The position numbers and the translations under genes were made by a program. Below the pieces are notes generated by a model. The model had not been told where the DNA came from and did no database searches. It saw only the letters and a list, made by a program, of their open reading frames with translations. Shown piece by piece: positions 33,408 to 41,635 of a stretch of DNA of 64,000 nucleotides. Every line of letters begins with the position of its first letter. The first letter of the stretch is position 1. The stretch is from Ralstonia pickettii DTP0602 (GTDB lineage Bacteria > Pseudomonadota > Gammaproteobacteria > Burkholderiales > Burkholderiaceae). The stretch is from positions 1,240,001-1,304,000 of the forward strand of contig CP006667.1 in NCBI GenBank assembly GCA_000471925.1, read 5' to 3'.

Positions 33408-34060
33408 GGCGTCCCTGCCTTGGCGCGTTCGGCGGCTACGCGGGCCCGGCGAGCGGGTGCATAGGGTTCCTGGCCCAGCGCCTCGTAGAGCGCCTGGGTA
33501 ACAGCGTAGTGCTGCGCCAGCCCGGTGCGCTCGAGCAGCGAGATCGGGCCTTCCGGATAGCCGAGGCCCAGGCACAGGGTCTTGTCCAGGTCCGCGGCGC
33601 TGGCCAGTTTTTCGTCCAGACGCCGCAGTGCCGCGTTGAAGTAGGGCCTGATCAGCCGGTCGACGATGCGGCCGGGAAAGTCATTGCAGACCGCCACCAC
33701 CAGGCCACTGGCCTGGAATGCCGCCTTGGCAGCCTCGATCGCCGCTGGATCCGTGCCCGGTTGCCGCACCAGTTCAACCAGCGGGCTGGGATCGGCATTG
33801 CCCAGCCGGAAGCGGGCGAAGCCAACGACATTCGACCCTTCCAGGCCGCGGCTTTCGCCGGTGTGGAAACCCAGACACTCGGTATCGAGCTCAATGGCCA
33901 CGAAGGTGCGGGCCTCATGGCCGGTACCGCAGGCATAGGCTGCGCCGGCGCTGGCGCCGAGGTAGACCAGGCCCTCGCCGTCCGCAGTGGATTGTTCCAG
34001 GAAGGCGTGCGGGGCAGGGAAGGAGCGGCTCTCGCCGGCTCGAACGATCTCGTATCGCAT
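33404..34060 (-). CDS. 3-hydroxyacyl-CoA dehydrogenase C-terminal-domain protein (second half of a split PaaH-like enzyme)
   Basis: A 218-residue protein lacking a Rossmann nucleotide-binding domain. Its second half, CNDFPGRIVDRLIRPYFNAAL then LDKTLCLGLGYPEGPISLLERTGL, is a 3HCDH C-terminal domain. Its first half resembles the linker region of long (about 500-residue) PaaH proteins. With the 291-residue neighbour at 34062 it adds up to the length of one PaaH. The start codon follows the neighbour's TGA after a single base and lies in another frame, so the arrangement is a gene fission or a frameshift relative to fused relatives. It may assemble with its neighbour into one enzyme. Confidence 0.78.
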   Translation of the reverse strand: MRYEIVRAGESRSFPAPHAFLEQSTADGEGLVYLGASAGAAYACGTGHEARTFVAIELDTECLGFHTGESRGLEGSNVVGFARFRLGNADPSPLVELVRQPGTDPAAIEAAKAAFQASGLVVAVCNDFPGRIVDRLIRPYFNAALRRLDEKLASAADLDKTLCLGLGYPEGPISLLERTGLAQHYAVTQALYEALGQEPYAPARRARVAAERAKAGTP

Positions 34061-34061
34061 A

Positions 34062-34937
34062 TCAGGCTCCGAACATCTTGGTATCGCCGTAGACGTGAAA
34101 ACCTCTGCCGGTCTTCTTGCCAAGGCGGTTGGCGGCGATCATGCGCCGTACCAGCGGCGGGCAGGCGGCGCGCGGCTCATGGGTCAGGCCATGCATGGCC
34201 TCGCACAGCAGCTTCTGGGTATCCATGCCGACCAGGTCGAGCAACTCGAGCGGGCCCATCGGATAGCCGAGCGCGGTCTTGATCGCCAGGTCGATATCGG
34301 CGGGCTCGGCCACGCCTTGCTCAACCAGCCTGATGGCGTCGTTGTTGAACGGGATCAGGAAGTAGTTGAGGATGAAGCCCGGTGTGTCCTGCGTGGTCAC
34401 AGGCTTCTGTCCCATGGCTTCGGCAAAGGTCCAGGCACGCCGGAAGGTTTCGTCGGATGTCGCCAGCCCCGGCGACATCTCGATCAGCTTCATCAGTTGC
34501 GCCGGCAGGCAGAAGTGCATGCCGACGAAGCGGTCCGGCCGGCCTGAGCCGCCGGCGATCTCGGTGATGGAGATCGTGGAGGTGTTCGACGCAAAGATGG
34601 TGCGCTCCGGGCAGACCTGGTCGAGCGCCTGGAACAACTGGTGCTTGACCGCGAGATCCTCGAACACGGCCTCGATGACGATGTCGCACGCCGCAAGGCT
34701 GGCCAGGTCGGTGGTGCCTTGCCACCGGTCCAGCGCGGCGGCGGCAGCGCCCGGCGGCAGCTTGCCGCGTTCCTCCGATTTCTTCAGGAATGCCTCGGTC
34801 TGGCCTCTGGCGCGGTCAAGCGCCTCTTGCCTGGCATCGAACACGATGGTCCGGAATCCGGCGCGGGCCGCCACGATGGCGATCCCGGCCCCCATGGTGC
34901 CGGCGCCGGCCACGCCGACGGTTTGGATAGTTGTCAC
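34062..34937 (-). CDS. 3-hydroxyacyl-CoA dehydrogenase, NAD-binding (Hbd/PaaH N-half)
   Basis: A 291-residue enzyme oxidising a 3-hydroxyacyl-CoA. The N-terminal VGVAGAGTMGAGIAIVAARAG is the NAD site; ASNTSTISITEIAGG and FVGMHFCLPAQLMKLIE (with His where family members have HFFNP) follow, and the C-terminal domain has TPGFILNYFLIPFNNDA and ALGYPMGPLELLDLVGMD. The HFF-N-P motif reads HFCLP here, a visible deviation in the active-site strand. The end KKTGRGFHVYGD is a normal C-terminus. It lies between the acyl-CoA dehydrogenase and the C-half protein. Confidence 0.88.
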   Translation of the reverse strand: MTTIQTVGVAGAGTMGAGIAIVAARAGFRTIVFDARQEALDRARGQTEAFLKKSEERGKLPPGAAAAALDRWQGTTDLASLAACDIVIEAVFEDLAVKHQLFQALDQVCPERTIFASNTSTISITEIAGGSGRPDRFVGMHFCLPAQLMKLIEMSPGLATSDETFRRAWTFAEAMGQKPVTTQDTPGFILNYFLIPFNNDAIRLVEQGVAEPADIDLAIKTALGYPMGPLELLDLVGMDTQKLLCEAMHGLTHEPRAACPPLVRRMIAANRLGKKTGRGFHVYGDTKMFGA

Positions 34938-34946
34938 CGTTGTCTC

Positions 34947-36113
34947 CTACTTCTTCAAGAAACTGCGTCCGATCAGCTGGCGGTGCACCTGGTTCGTGCC
35001 CTCCCAGATCTGCGTGATCTTGGCGTCGCGCATCAGCCGTTCGACGCGATAGTCGTTGCAGTAGCCGTAGCCACCCAGAAGCTGCACGGCATCCGTCGTG
35101 ATCCGCATGGCGGCATCCGATGCGCGCTGCTTCAGCATCGAGGCCTCCACGCCGAAGTCTTTCTCGCCGGCGTCGACCATCTCGCCGACGCGCCATAGCC
35201 ACGATTCGCACAGCGCCAGTTCCGAGGCGAGGTCGGCCAGCATGAACTGGATGCCCTGGAATTCCAGGATCCGCTTGCCCGATTGCCGGCGCTCGTTGAT
35301 ATACGCAACGGCATCCTCGAAGGCCGCGCGGGCGATGCCCAGCGCATGCGCAGCGACGCTGGGCCGCGAGCGGTTCAGCGAGCCGAACAGGATGCGCAGG
35401 CCATCCCCGGGATTGCCGATCAGGTTGGCGCGCGGCACGCGGCAGCCATCGAATGCCAGGCTGGCGGTGCTGGAGGCGCGTGTGCCCATCTTGTGCTCCG
35501 TGCCCAGCACGCGCAGCCCCTCGGTGCCTTTCTCCATGATCAGCACCGAAATGGCTGCCTTCGGATCGCTGATCTCCGACCACTTGCCGAACAGCAGGTA
35601 CTGGTCGGCGACGTCGCCGTTGGTGATAAAGGTCTTGCCACCGTCGATGACGATGTCGTCGCCGTCAGGGGTAAAGCTGGTGCGCATGCCGGTCGCGTCG
35701 GAGCCGGCCGACGGCTCGGTGATCGCCAGTGAAGCGAGACCGCCCTCTGCAATCCGTGGCAGCAGACGGGCCTTCTGTTCCTCGCTGCCGTATTCGATCA
35801 GCGGCTTGATGGCATGGAAGTTTGTCGCCCAGACGATGCCGGTCGAGGCGCACGCTTTGGAGATCTCCCGCACGCAAGCGAGGTAGCAGAGATAGGAGAG
35901 TTGAGCGCCACCGTAGGCGTCGGGGATGAACATCGCGTTCAGCCCCAGCGCATTGATCGCCTGCACGTTCTCCCAAGGGAAGGCGCCAGTGCGGTCATAC
36001 TCGGCCGCGCGCGGTGCGATCTGCGTTTCACAGAGATGCCTGACGCTGTCGAGGATCATCCGCTCTTCATCGGAGAGGGGCAGGCGGGCGTCCAGTCGTT
36101 CCAGAATGTTCAT
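34947..36113 (-). CDS. Acyl-CoA dehydrogenase
   Basis: A 388-residue acyl-CoA dehydrogenase of normal length. LSDEERMILDSVRHLCETQIAP opens the N-terminal helical domain, ITEPSAGSDATGMRTSF is the FAD/substrate beta-domain motif, TFITNGDVADQYLLFG follows, and DAVQLLGGYGYCNDYRVERL with ITQIWEGTNQVHR contains the FAD contacts and the catalytic Glu. The upstream in-frame extension to 36497 overlaps the SDR gene and is rejected. In the operon it would introduce the double bond used by the hydratase at 36873. Confidence 0.92.
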   Translation of the reverse strand: MNILERLDARLPLSDEERMILDSVRHLCETQIAPRAAEYDRTGAFPWENVQAINALGLNAMFIPDAYGGAQLSYLCYLACVREISKACASTGIVWATNFHAIKPLIEYGSEEQKARLLPRIAEGGLASLAITEPSAGSDATGMRTSFTPDGDDIVIDGGKTFITNGDVADQYLLFGKWSEISDPKAAISVLIMEKGTEGLRVLGTEHKMGTRASSTASLAFDGCRVPRANLIGNPGDGLRILFGSLNRSRPSVAAHALGIARAAFEDAVAYINERRQSGKRILEFQGIQFMLADLASELALCESWLWRVGEMVDAGEKDFGVEASMLKQRASDAAMRITTDAVQLLGGYGYCNDYRVERLMRDAKITQIWEGTNQVHRQLIGRSFLKK

Positions 36114-36127
36114 GCGTGCATCCTTGA

Positions 36128-36872
36128 TCAAAGGGCCATGCCCTGGCCACCGTCGACATAGAGCGTCTCGCCGGTCAGGAAACGTCCGGGCAACTGGAAC
36201 AGCATGGCGACAAGCCGGCCAATGTCGGCGGCTTGCCCCGGTCCGCCGGCCGGAATGCGTTTCTTCAGGAACGCTTGCAGCGCCTCCCCGTTCAGCTCCT
36301 CCCGGTTCAGGTCCGTCTCGATATACCCGGGCGCGATATTGAGGACGCGGATGCCGTTGCGGGCCCATTCCACGGCGAGGCAGCGCGAGATCGCACCCAC
36401 GGCGGCCTTGGATGCGCAGTAGGCGGCGTTGCCCTTGACGCCCAGCTTGTCGTAGAACGATCCGATATTGACGATCAGCGACGAACCGCTCTCGCACAGG
36501 TAGGGGTAGGCGGCCTGGCTGGCGAGCAGCACCGAGGTGGCATTGGTCGTCATCACCCGCTCGAAGTCTGCAATCGGAAAGGTTGCGGACGCGCCTTGCA
36601 GATGGATGCCCGCGTTGTTGACCAGGCCCACCACCGGCTTGCCGAACATTGCCGGCACCGCGGCGAACGCAGCCTGGACCGAGTCCGGGTCAGTGATATC
36701 GCAGCGCCTGGCGCGCACCCTGCTTTGCGCTGCTTCGTCCAGCCCTTGCAGATCGGGAAGCTCGCCGGAGCGGGACAGGCATGCCACGTGCAAGCCGGCG
36801 CTGGCAAGCTCGATTGAGATGGATGCACCGATACCGCGGCTGCCGCCCGTCACGATGACCGTACCGTTGATC

Positions 36873-36880
<8 letters not shown>
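36128..36880 (-). CDS. Short-chain dehydrogenase/reductase
   Basis: A 250-residue SDR with cofactor motif VTGGSRGIGASI, NNAGIHLQG, the catalytic Ser in IVNIGSFYDKLG and YCASKAA with Tyr and Lys, and C-terminal GRFLTGETLYVDGGQGM. It is smaller in resemblance to BadH than the gene at 20153 (it lacks NNAGWD and SSDAGRVGSSGE), but it takes the same place in an otherwise parallel gene set and could oxidise a ring hydroxyl. It overlaps the hydratase gene by 8 bases. Confidence 0.88.
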
Positions 36881-37643
<763 letters not shown>

Positions 37644-37645
37644 GT

Positions 37646-39328
37646 TTATGCTCCCGCGACGGCCCGTGCCCGATACCGGACCGCCGTCGGCTTCAGTTGT
37701 CCGCGCAGGGTCATCTCGACCAGTTCGCGTTTGAGAATCTTCCCGCTGGCAGTCAGCGGGAAGCTGTCGAGTCCGAGGAAGTACTCGGGCATGTCGTACT
37801 TGGACAGGCCGCAGCCCGCGAGGTGTTCCAGCATGTCGCTCGCCGGCAGCTCCTGCCCGGCGCGCACGATGACCGCCAGGCAGACCTTCTCGCCCAGTCG
37901 CTCGTCCTGCACCGGGTAGGCCGCGGCGCGTTCCACCTTGGGATGGCGCATGGCGAGTTCCTCGATCCGTGCCGGGTGGATGTTGTGTCCGCCCCGGATG
38001 ATCAGGTCCTTCTTGCGCCCGACGATCACCACGCAGCCGTTCTCATCGACGATGCCGAGGTCCCCACTCATAAACCAGCCATGGATGTTGAACGAGGTCT
38101 CGGTAGCGACCTGGTTGCTGAAGTACCCGAGCATCAAAAGGCCGCCGCGCCCGCCGATCTCGCCGACTTCGCCGACTTCGGCTTCTTCGTCGATGTTGTC
38201 CTGCTTCCAGAGCTTCACCTCGTAGCCCCGGCACGCGCGACCGCAGGTGGACACGATGGTGTCCTGCGTGTCGGTCGGAACGGTGTAGTTGTGCGACCCG
38301 TTCTCGGTCATGCCATACACGTTCTGCGGCGTCACGCCCAGGCTGACGAACTTCTGCGCGACTTCGCGGGGAATGGCCGCACCGGCCATGTAGAAGGTGC
38401 GGACCTCGCCCAGCGACGTCATGTTGCGGTCGCGTAGCGCCTGCAGGATGTCCATCGCATGGGTGGGTACGCCCATCACGTAGGTCGCGCCCGTTTCAAG
38501 GATCCAGTCGAGCGCGTGCTTGCCGGCGCGCAGGTTGGTCATCACCATCTCCAGCCCGGCCACCAGCATCTGCTCCATGGCGACCGTCGCAATGTGGTGG
38601 CTCATGGGGCTGAGTGTCAGCAGCGTGGTATCGGCCGTGTGGCCCCAGTCTTCGACCAGCGCACGGCCATTCGCCAGCAGCGTGTTGTCGCTGTGCATGA
38701 CGCCCTTGGGCAGGCCGGTTGTGCCCGATGTGAAGGCGAGATAGACGATCTTGTCCGGATTCAGGTCCGGGGTGGAAAGGGCAGAGGGGGGCTGCCTGTC
38801 CGGGAACGGCAGGGCGCCCTCCGGCAGTGCGGCATCGCCGGCAGCCGGATTGGGCAGCGCAAGCACGCAGGCCAGCGTCGGGATATCCGCCACCCTGGCG
38901 AAGATGGAGTTGCGATCGGCGTCGGCGCCATAGCCCGGCATCGCGAACAGCGCGCGGCACTGGATGCGGTTCAGCAGCGTGCAGATCTCGTCGACAGTGT
39001 AGTTCTGGTGCAGCGACGGGCAGCAGACGTAGCCATTGCGCGAGCACGCCAGGAAAATGATGGTCGCATGCACGACGTTGGGCAGCCAGATGCCGACGCG
39101 GTCGCCGGGCTTCAGGCCCTGGCGATGGAGCGCTTCGGCGACGCTGTCGACCCAGTCGACCACTTCCCGCCAGGTCAGCCTGACATCGGCATCGCGCAAT
39201 GCGCAGGAGGTGGGACGCTCGCGCGCATGGCGCCGGGCCAGCGTGTACAGCGTCTCCTGCTGCCAGATGCCCGATAAATAGTAGTCCCTCGCATTCTGCG
39301 GGTTGTGAAGGGTCAGGATGTTCTGCAT
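37646..39328 (-). CDS. AMP-forming acyl-CoA synthetase
   Basis: A ligase of about 560 residues. It has the P-loop LAFTSGTTGLPKGVMHSDN, YGMTENGSHNYTVPTDT (an unusual insertion-like GSHNY after the MTE core), GDLGIVDENGCVVIVGRKKD, LIIRGGHNIHPARIEE with His in place of the common Glu (GGxNI), and the C-terminal catalytic Lys in LTASGKILKREL. The start is uncertain between ATG at 39328 and an in-frame GTG at 39337. The 'HNIHPARIEE' type motif is found in ligases for benzoate-like and cyclohexane-type acids, but the substrate is not determined. Confidence 0.88.
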   Translation of the reverse strand: MQNILTLHNPQNARDYYLSGIWQQETLYTLARRHARERPTSCALRDADVRLTWREVVDWVDSVAEALHRQGLKPGDRVGIWLPNVVHATIIFLACSRNGYVCCPSLHQNYTVDEICTLLNRIQCRALFAMPGYGADADRNSIFARVADIPTLACVLALPNPAAGDAALPEGALPFPDRQPPSALSTPDLNPDKIVYLAFTSGTTGLPKGVMHSDNTLLANGRALVEDWGHTADTTLLTLSPMSHHIATVAMEQMLVAGLEMVMTNLRAGKHALDWILETGATYVMGVPTHAMDILQALRDRNMTSLGEVRTFYMAGAAIPREVAQKFVSLGVTPQNVYGMTENGSHNYTVPTDTQDTIVSTCGRACRGYEVKLWKQDNIDEEAEVGEVGEIGGRGGLLMLGYFSNQVATETSFNIHGWFMSGDLGIVDENGCVVIVGRKKDLIIRGGHNIHPARIEELAMRHPKVERAAAYPVQDERLGEKVCLAVIVRAGQELPASDMLEHLAGCGLSKYDMPEYFLGLDSFPLTASGKILKRELVEMTLRGQLKPTAVRYRARAVAGA

Positions 39329-39344
39329 GATGGTCACCCGTACT

Positions 39345-40124
39345 TCAATGTCCGAACTTCGAGGGGTCGGGCTTGCGGCGCTCGGCGAAGGCGGCTGCCA
39401 GCTCGTCGTGCTCGTTCGATTCGAGGTAGCCGCGCAACAGCAGGTCGTGCGCCATCCGGGACAGGCCGCTCACGCCGCCGTGGCGCGCATTGAAGGCGCT
39501 CTTCAGCGAGGCCAGCGCAAACGCGCCGCGCTCGGCGACCTCCAGGGCATACTCCCGGGTCGCCGCGCGCAACTGGTCATCGGGGACGACACGGTTGATC
39601 AAGCCGATCTCGACCGCCTCCTGAGCGGTGATCTTCGGGTTGCGGTACCAGATGTCCTTGGCGCGCTTCTTTCCGACCAGGTCCTCCAGGTACCACGTGC
39701 CGTAGCCAGCGTCGAAGCTGCCGACCATCGGGCCCACCTGGCGGAAGATCGCGGACGCCTTCGCGATGGTCAGATCGCAGACGACCTGCAGCACATTGCC
39801 CCCGCCGACCGCAAAGCCATTGACCGACGCAATGACGGGCTTTTGCAATCGGTCGATGCTCTCGTACATCTCAAGCGTCGGCAGCACCCCGGCATAGAGC
39901 GTGGTGTCCTGCATGCCGTCCTTGCGGCCACCGGTGCAGAAGAACTTGTCGCCGGCACCGGTGATCACGATCACGCGCGTACGGGTTTCACGGCGGATCG
40001 CGTTGATGCAATCGCGAATCTCGTGGCACATGGTCTCCGTGAACATGTTGCCGTCATCCGGCCGGTTCAGCGTGATCGTGCCGATGGGGCCGTCTTCTTC
40101 GTAGAGGATTTCCGAGTAGCTCAT
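39345..40124 (-). CDS. BadI/MenB-like C-C bond hydrolase or cyclase, crotonase family
   Basis: A 259-residue crotonase of the MenB/BadI branch, not a hydratase. It carries FCTGGRKDGMQD (compare CTGGDQ in BadI), FAVGGGNVLQVVCDL and FRQVGPMVGSFDAGYGTWYL, with Ser136 and Asp138 in the positions of the MenB/BadI catalytic pair. GKKRAKDIWY and AVEIGLINRVVPDDQL continue the likeness to BadI. In an operon with dehydrogenase, hydratase and hydroxyacyl dehydrogenases but no thiolase, hydrolytic cleavage of a cyclic 2-ketoacyl-CoA is the most likely job. A naphthoate synthase role is unlikely because no menaquinone genes are near. Confidence 0.85.
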   Translation of the reverse strand: MSYSEILYEEDGPIGTITLNRPDDGNMFTETMCHEIRDCINAIRRETRTRVIVITGAGDKFFCTGGRKDGMQDTTLYAGVLPTLEMYESIDRLQKPVIASVNGFAVGGGNVLQVVCDLTIAKASAIFRQVGPMVGSFDAGYGTWYLEDLVGKKRAKDIWYRNPKITAQEAVEIGLINRVVPDDQLRAATREYALEVAERGAFALASLKSAFNARHGGVSGLSRMAHDLLLRGYLESNEHDELAAAFAERRKPDPSKFGH

Positions 40125-40136
40125 TTTGTCTCCTGG

Positions 40137-41366
40137 TTAGACGATTTCTGAGTCGATGAGGCCTGCGATACACGTCGCGGACATGGCAAGACGTTCCGCG
40201 AGAATGCGTTCGGTGTCCTGCCCGAGGGCGGGGGGAGGGGTGCGGTAGACGGCGCTGGCGCCGTCGAAGCCGACGCCGAGGCCAACCTGCGGGACACGCC
40301 CCGCGGCACCCTGGCCGGCAAAGAACATGCCGGCGTCGCGCAACGGCGCGTCGTCGACCAGTTGGTCGATGCTGTTGATCGGGCCGGCCGGGATCCGGTG
40401 CCTGGCGAACAGCGCCAGCCAGTGTTCGCGCGGCTGGGTAGCCAGGAGCTCGGCAATGGCGGCGACGATCGTGTCTCGTGCCTGGCGACGCTTCGCATTG
40501 GTTTCAAAACCGGCCTGCTTGCCGTAGGCGGGGTGTTCAACCGCGTCCCAGAAGCGCTGCCAGATGGCGTCGTTGCCCAGGCCGAGCGTGATGGGGAAGT
40601 CGGCGGTCTCGAACACCTGGTAGATGGCAATGACCGAGTCGGTGCCGCCCGAGCGCATCGGCGGCTCACCGGACCCGAGGTACGGGACGATGCGCGGTGC
40701 CATGAAGCGCGTGGCGGTGGCAACCATCGATACATCGACCTGCTTGCCGGCACCGGTGCGTTGCCGCTCGAACAGTGCGGCGAGCGTGGCCATGGCAATA
40801 TCCTGGCCCGCCAGCAGGTCGGCCGCGGGGGTGCCGACCTTCTGTGCGGGCCGGCCTGCCTCACCGGTCAGATGCATCACGCCGGAGTAGCCTTCGGCGA
40901 TCAGGTCATAGCAGGGCAGGTCGGCACGCTCGCCCTGCAGGCCGAAGCCGGTCACGGACACATGGATCAGCGCCGGGTGAATCGCCTTGAGCGTGGCGTA
41001 GTCCAGCCCGAGCTTTTCCTGCACCCGCTGCGTCGTATTCAGGACGACGACATCGGCCTGGCGCACCAGTTGATGGGCGATGCCGCGACCCTCGGCCCGG
41101 GTCAGGTCGACCGTCATGCTCTGCTTGTTGCGGTTCATGCTCAGGAACCACAGCGACTCGCCATCCAGGAACGGCGGGCCCCAGCTGCGCGTATCGTCGC
41201 CGCCGGCGCGCTTTTCGATCTTGATGACTTCCGCGCCAAGATCGGCGAGCAGCAAGGTGCCATAGGGGCCAGCGACTGAGGTGGTGAAGTCCAGCACGCG
41301 TACGCCTTCGAGGCATCGCATTCCAGGACCCTGGGGCATCAGCGGGAGTGTATTCAGGGCGTCCAT
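40137..41366 (-). CDS. CoA-transferase, CaiB/BaiF (class III) family, first gene of the sigma-54 operon
   Basis: A class III CoA-transferase of about 409 residues. GVRVLDFTTSVAGPYGTLLL and ADLGAEVIKIEKRAGGDDTR form the N-terminal block, followed by MNRNKQSMTVDLTRAEGRGI, and the catalytic Asp lies in GKQVDVSMVATATRF. Several starts are possible (41366, 41339, 41321); I chose 41366, 35 bases after the sigma-54 promoter, but the conserved block begins only near the last one. It shares fold and motifs with the gene at 32295 without being a close copy. It is transcribed divergently from the activator gene. Confidence 0.88.
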   Translation of the reverse strand: MDALNTLPLMPQGPGMRCLEGVRVLDFTTSVAGPYGTLLLADLGAEVIKIEKRAGGDDTRSWGPPFLDGESLWFLSMNRNKQSMTVDLTRAEGRGIAHQLVRQADVVVLNTTQRVQEKLGLDYATLKAIHPALIHVSVTGFGLQGERADLPCYDLIAEGYSGVMHLTGEAGRPAQKVGTPAADLLAGQDIAMATLAALFERQRTGAGKQVDVSMVATATRFMAPRIVPYLGSGEPPMRSGGTDSVIAIYQVFETADFPITLGLGNDAIWQRFWDAVEHPAYGKQAGFETNAKRRQARDTIVAAIAELLATQPREHWLALFARHRIPAGPINSIDQLVDDAPLRDAGMFFAGQGAAGRVPQVGLGVGFDGASAVYRTPPPALGQDTERILAERLAMSATCIAGLIDSEIV

Positions 41367-41400
41367 TTCGGGTCGGTTGAACAAGGTCGCACCGATAACC

Positions 41401-41415
41401 GCAAAGGGCGTGCCA
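41401..41415 (-). promoter_or_regulatory. Consensus sigma-54 (-24/-12) promoter of the ten-gene operon
   Basis: On the minus strand the sequence reads TGGCACG-CCCT-TTGC (41415 down to 41401), an exact match to the RpoN consensus TGGCACG-N4-TTGC. Transcription would start near 41389, shortly before the first CoA-transferase gene. An RpoN-dependent activator gene lies immediately across the intergenic region. Confidence 0.85.
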
Positions 41416-41421
41416 GTGTTT

Positions 41422-41436
41422 TGGCATGCGCTTTGC
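41422..41436 (+). promoter_or_regulatory. Divergent sigma-54 promoter reading toward the activator gene
   Basis: TGGCATG-CGCT-TTGC (41422-41436) matches the RpoN consensus with one substitution and correct spacing. It lies only six bases from the minus-strand promoter, so the two divergent sigma-54 holoenzymes would occupy adjacent DNA. The activator start codon is 200 bases downstream. Confidence 0.65.
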
Positions 41437-41581
41437 AGTGATCCCTTGCGAGTTCCCGAGACCCAATTCCCGCTTGGCCTGGAAGCCGCCATGGGCCAGC
41501 ATCGTTGCGGCAGACAGCCGTGGCAGGACTTAGAATTGGACTGTATTCGTGCTGTACTCGAGCGTAGTCGGAAAGGCACTT

Positions 41582-41600
41582 GTGTCGTCGGCGAAGACAC
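41582..41600. promoter_or_regulatory. Candidate activator-binding palindrome upstream of the sigma-54 operon
   Basis: Arms GTGTCGTC (41582-41589) and GAAGACAC (41593-41600) pair at 7 of 8 positions around GGC. CGAAGACA (41592-41599) is identical to a half-site at 25012-25019 upstream of the ABC importer. The site is about 170 bases upstream of the minus-strand promoter, in the normal enhancer range. Confidence 0.55.
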
Positions 41601-41635
41601 TTGGCTTCCGGCAAGGCTCACCTTGTGGTGGAGAC

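Noticed and set aside
39345..40124. 1,4-dihydroxy-2-naphthoyl-CoA synthase (MenB) of menaquinone biosynthesis
   Set aside because: The Ser/Asp pair fits MenB, but no other men genes are present and the gene sits inside a catabolic operon, so a BadI-like role is preferred.
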